DNA from: Ilyonectria destructans
Taxonomy: Eukaryota > Ascomycota > Sordariomycetes > Hypocreales > Nectriaceae
NCBI GenBank assembly: GCA_020740775.1
Contig: JAHEWK010000006.1
Span: 2,232,001 to 2,296,000 of the forward strand
DNA: 64,000 nt
Reading direction: 5' to 3'
Positions 55,658-64,000 of this stretch are shown here, piece after piece. The notes beneath the pieces were generated by a model. It saw only the letters and a program-made list of their open reading frames with translations, did not search any database and was not told where the DNA came from. Each line of letters opens with the position of its first letter. Positions within the stretch are counted from its first letter, which is position 1. The position numbers and the translations under genes are program-made.

Positions 55658-57580
55658 TTACAGCCTTTCGGCGCCTCTAGTCTCGATGGGAATCATGCAC
55701 ATGCCAATAAATGCCGACAGGATCAACGCTGCGGACATGTAAATGGGTGTGGTGGCGCCATCTCCTGGGACCGTGGCAGCTAACACGGGGGCCATTAGGC
55801 CAGTGATGCGGTTGAGGAAACTCGCGACACCTGTACCCGCGCCGCGGACTGGCGCGGGGAATATCTCTGGCGTTATTGTGTAAAGAACGCCATACATAAT
55901 ATTCTGTGAGAAGGCTTCGACGCAGGAGAAGAAAAGCTGGGTGGATGGGGTGGTGCCGTAGATGACGAAGAGGAAGAGAAAGATGGCCGAGATGAAAGTG
56001 GAGCTGGCGAGAGTGCCACGACGACCGAGGAAGGGGGACGGATGATCGACGAGATAGGCGGCTAAAAGGCTGCCAGGGACGCCCATAATAGACGTGATGG
56101 CATAGTTTCGGTATGTTGCGGCAGAGATGGCAGCCGTCTCGGACTGGAATGAATCGGCATCGGCATCAGCGTGCGTGCGAGCAAAGTACTGAGGGAGAAA
56201 GGCGTTGAATAGGGGATAGCCCATGCCTATGGTCGCCCAGCAGAACCAGATGAGCAACGTGGTTATCCCTAGGGTCTTCGTCTTAAACAGAGGTTTAAGT
56301 CGTTCACCGGAGAAACCCTTGAGCTTCCCCATGATGACGCTGGAGGTGGCGTGTGAGGGTATCTGCGACACGGCACTGGAGCTGCCTGGCTCGTCGTCGC
56401 TGCAGGCGACCTGATCGAGGAGCTCTGACGTCAACCAAGTCTTGGTGTGGTTGCAGAACGCGAGGCCATGGACAACGGCGACGGCCTCGCTCTGACGGCC
56501 CTTATTGAGGAGGAACTTGGGCGATTCGAAGAGGTGGAAGATGAAGAACCGAATGACGAACATGGCAAAGGTGATGATGCCAATCGTGACGACAAAATAC
56601 CGCCAGCCCTGTTCAACCGGCCAGTGCGCAATAAAGTACCACGCAACGAGAGACGCGACGAGCTGGCCGATCGGCCACCACACGGAGAGGAGGGTCAGCA
56701 GGGCGCTGGAGGCGTCGGGGAGGAACTCGAGGAACAAGGCGCCGTCGACGGGCAGACTGCCACCGACGCCGAAGCCAAGGGCGCCGAAGAGGAAGCAGAC
56801 GGCCCCCCAGCTTTGCGCGTAGGCGGCCATGATGCCGAAGATGCTGGTGATGAGGAGCGTCGTGTTGAAGGCGATGCGACGCCCGAGGAAGTCGGAGCCA
56901 ATGCCCCAGAAGAAGCTGCCCGCCGAGAGGCCGACGAAGAGGGCGCTCGTCGTGTATCGGACTGTCTTCTCGTCGACGCCGAATTCAGCTGAGAGGGATG
57001 GGAGAGTTAGAGAAACGCCCTATGTCTGTCAGTATTGAGGGTGGGCAGAAAAGGTAATTGTAGGTGATGCTCACTTGTAACCACAGACTGAGTCTCTCGT
57101 TAGCATAGTTCTTGACATGTCGTAATGAAATGGATCAAACTTACTTATCGGCCAGCCACCCGAAGCCGCAGAGGGTGAAGAGTTGCCAATTGTAGCTTCC
57201 CATCCCGATATCTCCAATCGCCTTGTTGATGAGTTTCGACTTGACTGTTTCTCCCGTTAGTTCAATTCATCACTTCGTATTGCTACCAACTCACTCTCAT
57301 ATGTCGTCCACCGCCCCTGTCGCCCTTCTCTCATCTCTCTGCGCAGGCCCTCGATGGTGTACTCGCCGACATTCTTCTGGAGCATACCCTGCATCTCATA
57401 GTCCCCATCCTTGGTTTCCTCATCATCTAGTTGATCATCATCCTGGGTTTGAGACTTTGCCTTCTTGCCTGACTTGGCCGATTGGCTATAGAGATGGGCC
57501 TGTTCCAAGGGCACAAGAACTCCGACGTAGTCATCCACCGATTCAACGTGCCCCGTACCCAGTCGCCATGAGATCCTCAT
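55658..57580 (-). CDS. MFS transporter, SV2/SVOP-like
   Basis: Five exons: 57295-57580, 57145-57244, 57075-57087, 55658-57019 is the last large one, and together they code for 586 residues in four exons as listed. Introns are 50, 57 and 55 nt (GTGAGT...AACAG, GTAAGT...CTCAG, GTGAGC...CATAG). The third exon is only 13 nt. I start at ATG 57580; the frame extends upstream only by a GTG. The first 95 residues are a charged cytosolic tail. The first helix has FTLCGFGWLADNLWLQGVSL, split over three exons, and then the motif A-like GSDFLGRR. The acidic residue in the first helix and the block VLYTITPEIFPAPVRGAGTG are typical of the fungal SV2-like group. Substrate unknown. Confidence 0.85.
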
Positions 57581-58997
57581 CGCTGCAATCGTTCTGTGAA
57601 ATTCCGTCCCAGCCGGCGCCACCAAAAAACTGCATGTATAAAGTCTCGGAGTAATGCAAGACACACGTGACCACCTGCCACTTCCAGCCAGGCCAGGGGG
57701 TGAGGATTGTTGGAAGTTATTCAGAAAGTTATGTACGTCAGTGCCTACGTCACCGCGCGACGAGGTTGTAGGTGACGGAGTCGGCTTCTACTGCGTCAAA
57801 GGGCCGCAAAGATGATATACGGGAAAAGTATCAAGATAAACGGATGTAAAGGAGCGTGATGAATGAACGATATGTCGAGCTGATGACACAATGGAGGATG
57901 TGAGGTGAAACAGGCTTGCGAGAGGACAAGTCAGACAGTAATAATAATAGGAGTTGGCGGTTTATTCCCCGTATTTTCTACCTTGGCAGGGGGGCATGCT
58001 TGCGCTAGTGAGCCATGTTAGTGGCCGTTTGGGACACCGTGACCTGCACAGTGGGCTTGGCTATCGAGATGCCTCGCATTGCTTCAGCTCCTCCGCCTTG
58101 GAATGTCGCCTTCAAGCGAAGAGGGGATGGGATGTGGAAATTATGTGCGGAGGTAGTAGGCGCCTACTCCGTACGTATTATGGCATTGCCAATTGCCATA
58201 CATCTTTGAACATACCCACTCGACCTCTGCACTGTGCGGAGTGCCTCAGCATTTTCTTCAATTTCCAAATCCGTATCAATCGCGCAGACCCTGCCTGTCG
58301 TGGCAGCTGACGACGGCATGCCTCTGGGATTTGCCCCTGCAGGCATGACAAGTTACTGACCCAAGTTCATGATGCTCAGGTGGATGGTATGTGGGGCGCC
58401 ATATTTTTGAGTAGCCCTGGTCACTTGAGAAAGATACTGCTGAGAAGAGAGAACCAAGAAGGTTGGATAATAATGATCAGTTATAAATTGCCATGGTATT
58501 GGCATCTACCGTGTTGTGCGCCTCCCTCCATCTCGCTTGGAATTGACCGTTCGCTGATGCCGGAGTCAGCCGACCGTGCGTTAGGTGGAGCGCCTGTCTT
58601 ACATTTTCAACTCCACATCGCGCAGGTCCTCATATGTCGAGATTCGAAATGCGCCAGCGTCGAACTAGCACTCAGCTACGGAGAAGTTAAATTCTTGTCT
58701 GGGGTACAGGACATGTCCTGTTTTCGGGAAGTCGTTGGATATGGCGGACTTAATCTCAAGCTACGAGGGACTTGTCCTATTTCCGAACCGGACCCTGTTG
58801 CTGATCGACTGGGGCGGGTGGTGACGTCGTGGAAGTTCTTGTGCTCATAGCGGTTAAGAGCAAACAAGACTCTTATCATTCAACTCGTAATTCCGGAAAG
58901 CTAAATCAAATCCATCTGGATTGAAACCTACAACTCCAATACTCCATATCGATTCCCCCCTTCCATGCCGAAATTGTAAAGACCGTAGGCCACCTTC
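57581..58997. other. Intergenic region
   Basis: 1.4 kb holding the promoter of the second MFS gene and the 3' flank of the PC4 gene. An open frame of about 155 codons at 58386-58850 (plus) has no recognisable family and random composition; I do not call it. No gene is seen. Confidence 0.5.
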
Positions 58998-59573
58998 TCA
59001 GCCCTCATCTTCGTCACTGGTTGCGTCGATATTGGCCTTGTCCGATTTCGACCTGTCTTTCTTAGGCTTCGAGGTTGGGATGAGAGCGGTCGATGTTGGC
59101 TCATCAGATTCGTCAATAGTGTTGCCGAGGTCACGTAAAGCGGCATTGATAGCCGGGACTGCCTTGAGCAGGGCCGTGTATTGTTCGACGGAGAGGGAGA
59201 TGCCCTGACAGACTTTGTAAGCAATCATTTCAGGGTCCAGGGAATGCGGATAAATCCACCTTCTTCCCCGGGAGCGTCTTGCCATCCTTCTCGTAGAACT
59301 CTCGGATATTGATGAGGCTCATCTTCTTGAACTGCGAGACTCCCACCCGACGCTTATTTGACAGCTGATTGATGTACATTAGTGCTCGGCTACTTGATCA
59401 CCTCGGCTTGATGCGCGTACCTCCCAGAAGGGGTTTCCTTCGTCATCTTTGCCATGCGAACCAGCGCCCGAAGAGGAGCCCTTTGCCTTCTTGGCTGGCT
59501 TTGGCGCAATGCTAGAGCCCCCCTCGTCATCCTCGACCATGCTCGCACTGCGCTTCTTGGAATACTTTGACAT
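58998..59573 (-). CDS. SUB1: Transcriptional coactivator PC4/p15 (SUB1)
   Basis: Three exons: 59421-59573, 59260-59364 and 58998-59204, giving 154 residues. Introns are 56 and 55 nt (GTACGC...ATCAG and GTGGAT...GTCAG). The N-terminus ([19 protein letters not shown]) is a Ser/Lys/acid-rich regulatory tail. The PC4 single-strand DNA-binding core covers about residues 49-105: [54 protein letters not shown]. The C-terminal tail is acidic and Lys-rich ([17 protein letters not shown]). It acts in the nucleus in RNA polymerase II start and re-start and in genome stability. The ATG used is the one giving this standard N-terminus. Confidence 0.93.
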
Positions 59574-60568
59574 TTTGCCGGTGTCGCGTCGCGTCACGCA
59601 GGATATATGCAGTTGCAAAATACTGAGTTGAGGATTGCGACACGACCTCTAGCGGGGAGTGGGATGGAATGTCTTGGACAGATGCAGTCGCGATGGATCG
59701 ACATGGAGGGAGTCCAAGTCAGTGCTCGGAACGCGTTTGGCGCGCAATGAGACAGGCTCCATCTGGAAACGCCAACACACGTGACACACATTACAGAGGG
59801 TGGTGGGGTAGCTCATCTCAACTGATAGTGGGATCGCTGGGGTGGGCCGTATTCGTAGTATTCCTTGTTCATATGGACGTTATGCAATCTTGCTTTGCTC
59901 GCTTAAGTGGTGTAATCTACCTCCTACCGTCCATGAAGCAGCTTCAGTCGCCACGGGAGACGGTTCGTATTCTGAGTACTTAAGAAGCAAAGTGGGCAAG
60001 AAAAAAATACGAATTGACCAGGAATGAAGCGATAAATAGCTGCATGTTTCGTGTTTCCCTTTGGTGGAGTGGACGGGGCAGGGCAGCTTTGGCGGCTTTG
60101 GCGTGTGGTTGGCGGCGTGTCAGGGGCAATGCTTGGCTGCCCGGCTTCCGTTTTTAGTGTGTCAATTACAGCCACTGTCGTAAAGGCGGACAGCGCCCGT
60201 CCACTGGCCAGCCGCCTAGAAGCCCGCTGACTGGGTCTAGACCCCCTGAAGGTTACTTTTAGATGTGTTGGGGGGGCATGGGGCTTTGATTGACAGAGAC
60301 AGCAGCAATCCAATCCGTCCAAGCAATTTGAAACCAATCCCTCTCACCCACAGTCACGTCTAGACAGCCAGTGTTCCAGTTACCACGGCCCGAGCAACTA
60401 CCCCCCGATTACTGGCATTGCGATATTTTCTCTTCTTGATAAATCTACCTACTGCAAAGTGATGCTGACGATCTCTTGCGACGATCTCATCACGGTCCTT
60501 GTTGTCGTTGCCCCTCAGGGAAGCTCCCCCGATTCCGCGCCAAGCATCTCGAAAGCTTCCCACCACCG
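59574..60568. other. Divergent region between PC4 and the PXA-PX gene
   Basis: 995 bp with no gene. It contains a small open frame immediately before the next start codon, described separately. Confidence 0.55.
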
Positions 60569-60572
60569 ATGA
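60462..60572 (+). promoter_or_regulatory. Upstream ORF overlapping the PXA-PX start codon
   Basis: ATG at 60462 opens 36 codons (MLTISCDDLITVLVVVAPQG at the start) and stops at TGA 60570-60572. The stop overlaps the main ATG at 60569 as ATGA. If transcripts begin upstream of 60462, translation of the main frame would depend on leaky scanning or termination-reinitiation. An intron removing it cannot be excluded. Confidence 0.45.
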
Positions 60573-63500
60573 ATTCAACTGCCGATCACGATGCGCTCCC
60601 AGCAAGCGCCGCACTTGTGGGCGCGCACAATTCGGACGGCCTAGAGCCTAGACGCTCGCCATCAGCAACAGACCGCGAGAAGCAGCCGTTGATGGATGCG
60701 TTCAGCGGAAAGCTGGCTGATGGCCAACCCCAGACCCCCCCTTCAACCCTAACAACGGCGCACGCGACCACCTCGACGACTACGAATACCACAATATCAA
60801 GAGAGGACACGCCCGTCGCAAAGATCCTTCACTTCCTCGCAACCGCCACTACCGGCTCACTTGCCGGAGTTGCCGTCGGCTTCGCTGCCGTCACATACAT
60901 TACCCTCGGCCGACTAGGACTGGTTCTTATCGGTGCATTCGGCGGAGTCGTCGGGTTCATCTCGTGGGAACAGAGGAACCCAGAAGTCTCCAAGGCTGTC
61001 CGAGGAGAACGAGGCATCGATATCTTGGAACGAATTCTACACGAATCTACGAACAACAAGGCGAAGGTGGAGGCTGACGACAGCAGCGATGACGAGGACT
61101 CCGCCATCAGGGGCCTCGACGACTTCCGTCCGGAAACCCGCGAGGCACTGGGAGGGCTCGTTGACGCAGTGGTTAGAGACTACGTCAAGTGGTGGTACAG
61201 CCCTATTATCCCTTCAGACCACGCCTTCCCTCTTGCTTGCCGGCGGACTCTCACCTCTTATCTCCTCGCCATCTCCAACCACATGAGCCGGAAGCGACCG
61301 GCAGATGCGTTCCTCGATCTCCTTACCAACTCATCCTCCATCGTCATTGTCTTCATGTCAGAGCTCGCTTCCGCATTTTCCGACCTACCTCCTGATAGCA
61401 ACATGACTGCGGCCGACGCTGTGTACAACTACCTTGCTGCGAACCCCGACTGCCATTTGGCGAACCTATTGAACCAGCGACAGCAGGCGGCAAAGTTCAA
61501 AATGGTTGCGGAAGACTTGCTGGCGTTCCTAGACCGCAACTCATACAATTGCGACCCTCTCCGGGTGTTCTTCAGGGAAATTCTGGCAAACTCGGTCCTC
61601 GAGAAAACTCTGCAAACATGCAGCAAACCCGAGTGGATCAACGGATGGATTGTGTACCTCCTCGAAGCTGGAGAGCCAAATCTCAATCATGCCATCGACG
61701 TCGGCATGCAAACTGGACCCGAGACAGCGACAGTGACACAAAATGTGTTCGCTGACTTGGACGGAAACGTCGGCAACATCGGCATCGCCAAACCCGGCCG
61801 GAGCTCGTTGGAGAATGAAAGGGGGCGTCGAAGGGAAACAGTCGGCCATAAGAAGAAGCTCAGTAAGGCAGATGAAGAGATGGAAGAGGCCATGGGAGAG
61901 ATGAAGCGGATGAATGAGCTGATTGCCAAAGAGGAAGCTCGCCGCAAGCGAGACTCGACGGCCACCGAAGCGTCTCAGGGCAGAACCTCGAGTGACAGTG
62001 AAAACAAGTTGAAGCGGTTTAGTACCAGCGAGCTGTCTCCTGGTGCAGTGCCGAACGGCCACAAATCATTCTCATCGATTACATCAACTGATGGCTTCTC
62101 TGCAAGGAGCGACGCAGCCCCAACTCCCACTACACCCCAATCACCAGTGGACAATTCAAGCCCCAACTCGTCCCTAAAGGATTCTGAGGGCGCCCGATTT
62201 ACAAGTTTCGACCAGATCGTGCCCCCAGGCCAAGAAAACGATGCAGAGGAAGATGTGCCCAAGAAGACGCCGTTTACTCTTCACAACGCTGGCCTAACTC
62301 TACACGATGATGCTTCCGGCGAGAAAGGCCGCATCCGAACCAAGCCCAACTGGGACTATTGGGTCCAGGTTGAGCCCTCAGTAGCAGGCTATTCGGGTTG
62401 GATGATTGTGCGCAGATATTCCGACTTTGAAACTCTCCATGAGATTCTGAGGCGAATTGCGAACATCTCTGGTGCAACAGCATTCACGGAGCTTCACAAA
62501 GATCTGCCAAACTGGAAGGTTCACACCCGGGAGTCGCTCCGGGGAGAGCTTGAGAGGTACCTGCGGGATGCTTGCTGGTATAAGAGCCTGGCTGAGAGCG
62601 AGGGTATGAGGCGGTTCCTGGAGAAGTCCCAAGGACATACTCATGGAGATTCTAAGTCGGGCTTTGGCTGGGAGACTGTTGGCAAGAACATGCTCGACGT
62701 TCTCACAACGGCGCCTAAGGGAGCCATGGAAGGTGGCAAGACTTTAGTAGGCGGTGTCACGGGTGTGTTCGGCAACATCGCTGCACTTAACAGGAGATCG
62801 ACAAGCCAATCCGTGGATCTGACGCAGAACTCCAGTAGACTCTCCATCTCGACACCCCCCCGGTTGGACAGCATTAAATCCCCCGTGCGATCGACACGAG
62901 ACAGCCTGGACAGCCAGCGGTCATCTGTCGTCTCTACGCAGCCCGGCAAAATGCCGCCCATGGAACGCCGCCCAAGCTACCAATCGCAGGGCGACTCGGA
63001 TGGAGACGCCAGACTCATGCGTATGGATTCAGGCTCAGCGCCGGCGAGCGCTCGACCTAGTCGGGAGCACAGCCGCGCGCCGAGTCTAGCCCAGTTGCGA
63101 TCTCCCTCATCAGCCAGTCTCGAGTTTATAAAGCTGCCTCCTCCACCAGATCAGATGGCGGATGACTATGGATCGCCATCGAGCGGCGGCGATATGCTAG
63201 GCAAGATGGGCGATAGCGAGAACGTCACAACAGAGAAGCACAGGCGCAATGGATCTCAACAAGTCCCAACGCCTCCTGCGTCTGTGACGGGAGGCAAGAA
63301 GGGACCTCAGAAGCCGGGCCGCCAGTATGCCCAACTTTCCGAGGCCGAGACGCGGGTGGCGGTGGAGCTGGGATTCGCCGTCATCAACGAGATGTATACA
63401 TTGTCGTCAGCGTGGAACATTCGCCGTACACTTCTTACAGCAGCGAAATCCTTCTTACTACGTCCAGGCAACCCCTCTCTGCTGACGGTGCAGTCGCTAA

Positions 63501-63826
63501 TACAAAACTCTGTCATCGACGCCAACACCTCTGACGCGGGCATCGCAGCTCAGTTCCGCAAACTGCGAGAGAACATGATGCCAACAGAGCTAGAACTCGC
63601 CGAGTGGCCACCTGAGCCGACGGCAGAAGAGAAGGAGAAGCTGCGGATTAAGGCCCGGAAGCTACTGATCCAGAGCGGCGTGCCAGCAGCGCTGAAGGGC
63701 GTCATGGGGCAAGCAGCGACGGGCGAAGCCCTGGGGAGGGTGTTTGACTGTCTGCAAACCGAGGAGGTGGCGAGAGGGTTGATCTTTGGTTTGATCTTGC
63801 AGATGGTCAGGATTGTGACGCATTGA
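60569..63826 (+). CDS. PXA-PX-Nexin_C domain protein (Mdm1/sorting-nexin-like)
   Basis: Single exon of 1085 residues. I start at ATG 60569; the frame extends upstream only by a TTG. Residues 1-85 are disordered. Two hydrophobic segments follow at about 95-140 (LAGVAVGFAAVTYITLGRLG; LVLIGAFGGVVGFISW), a hairpin that would anchor it in the ER. The PXA domain covers about 180-375 (FRPETREALGGLVDAVVRDY and VKWWYSPIIP). A coiled coil lies near 425-475. The PX domain begins about 590 (KPNWDYWVQVEPS, RRYSDFETLHEILRR) and binds phosphoinositides. The Nexin_C domain lies about 940-1075. No RGS domain is visible, as in yeast Mdm1 and unlike Snx13. Proteins of this type tether the ER to the vacuole or lipid droplets. 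Confidence 0.9.
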   Translation: MNSTADHDALPASAALVGAHNSDGLEPRRSPSATDREKQPLMDAFSGKLADGQPQTPPSTLTTAHATTSTTTNTTISREDTPVAKILHFLATATTGSLAGVAVGFAAVTYITLGRLGLVLIGAFGGVVGFISWEQRNPEVSKAVRGERGIDILERILHESTNNKAKVEADDSSDDEDSAIRGLDDFRPETREALGGLVDAVVRDYVKWWYSPIIPSDHAFPLACRRTLTSYLLAISNHMSRKRPADAFLDLLTNSSSIVIVFMSELASAFSDLPPDSNMTAADAVYNYLAANPDCHLANLLNQRQQAAKFKMVAEDLLAFLDRNSYNCDPLRVFFREILANSVLEKTLQTCSKPEWINGWIVYLLEAGEPNLNHAIDVGMQTGPETATVTQNVFADLDGNVGNIGIAKPGRSSLENERGRRRETVGHKKKLSKADEEMEEAMGEMKRMNELIAKEEARRKRDSTATEASQGRTSSDSENKLKRFSTSELSPGAVPNGHKSFSSITSTDGFSARSDAAPTPTTPQSPVDNSSPNSSLKDSEGARFTSFDQIVPPGQENDAEEDVPKKTPFTLHNAGLTLHDDASGEKGRIRTKPNWDYWVQVEPSVAGYSGWMIVRRYSDFETLHEILRRIANISGATAFTELHKDLPNWKVHTRESLRGELERYLRDACWYKSLAESEGMRRFLEKSQGHTHGDSKSGFGWETVGKNMLDVLTTAPKGAMEGGKTLVGGVTGVFGNIAALNRRSTSQSVDLTQNSSRLSISTPPRLDSIKSPVRSTRDSLDSQRSSVVSTQPGKMPPMERRPSYQSQGDSDGDARLMRMDSGSAPASARPSREHSRAPSLAQLRSPSSASLEFIKLPPPPDQMADDYGSPSSGGDMLGKMGDSENVTTEKHRRNGSQQVPTPPASVTGGKKGPQKPGRQYAQLSEAETRVAVELGFAVINEMYTLSSAWNIRRTLLTAAKSFLLRPGNPSLLTVQSLIQNSVIDANTSDAGIAAQFRKLRENMMPTELELAEWPPEPTAEEKEKLRIKARKLLIQSGVPAALKGVMGQAATGEALGRVFDCLQTEEVARGLIFGLILQMVRIVTH

Positions 63827-64000
63827 TGCGCAAACGTAATGGAGAAACATGAACCAGGTGTTCGGTGCAGGGCCGTGTACGACTTGAATTTGAAAGGGAC
63901 TTCCAGAGACGGCGAGCTCGGGAGATGTGCCAGCGGAGCAATTGCATTATCATCATCATGTACAACAAATAGTCGCCGACCAGGCCTAGACGACCTCAAC
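63827..64000. other. Right edge of window
   Basis: 174 bp of 3' flank after the PXA-PX gene. Nothing else is seen. Confidence 0.5.

Noticed and set aside
58386..58850. About 155-codon open frame on the plus strand
   Set aside because: No family resemblance; composition is not gene-like. Transcript evidence would be needed.
1..64000. tRNA or 5S rRNA genes
   Set aside because: I scanned both strands by eye for the GGTTCRANNC box; the hits lie inside coding sequence or lack an A box and a cloverleaf.

Overview
This window is nuclear chromosomal DNA of a filamentous ascomycete, most likely a sordariomycete and probably in Hypocreales. The reasons are 47-100 nt introns with GTRNGT...YAG borders and CTAAC-like branch sites, complete orthologues of core Pezizomycotina genes, fungal-only families (DUF3433, SUR7/PalI, DOMON-cytochrome b561), and no operons, ribosome-binding sites or CRISPR. 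The order-level call rests on protein style, not on a database search. I model 24 protein-coding genes, 17 of them spliced. I see no tRNA, rRNA or snoRNA gene and no intact transposase.

Layout. 1-3179 is gene-poor with short tandem repeats. 3180-5840 is a two-domain DUF3433 membrane protein, followed by 2.8 kb without a gene that carries a MITE copy (7900-8161). 8619-15198 codes for surface proteins: a GPI-type PLC-like phosphodiesterase, a SUR7/PalI protein and a second, larger PLC-like protein. 16183-33057 is a dense housekeeping block: COP9 signalosome subunit 3 diverging from dihydroorotase, a CCCH zinc-finger protein, a very large Mi-2/CHD-type remodeler (21905-27523) diverging from the mitochondrial rRNA methyltransferase MRM1, a GPI-type cysteine-module protein and a GFA-family protein. 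34505-44627 holds a DUF1365 protein, MBF1, coatomer epsilon diverging from ribosomal protein eL42, a 2H-type phosphodiesterase and ureidoglycolate lyase. 45856-54774 holds an MFS transporter, a DOMON-cytochrome b561 protein, a third PLC-like protein and a membrane J protein. 55658-63826 holds an SV2-like MFS transporter, a PC4/SUB1 coactivator and a PXA-PX-Nexin_C protein.

How they work together. There is no obvious biosynthetic cluster and I did not find a clearly new multi-gene system. The recurring theme is the cell surface: three distinct secreted PLC-X-like enzymes, a SUR7 protein, a cysteine-module wall protein and a DOMON-b561 redox protein. A second theme is nitrogen: dihydroorotase and ureidoglycolate lyase both have GATA-factor sites upstream. 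The points most worth a second look are the MITE family with three copies, the remodeler whose N-terminus lies beyond its big open frame, the four-module cysteine protein, the repeat-rich insertion in MRM1, the three-site GATA palindrome at 18112-18131, and two very small exons.
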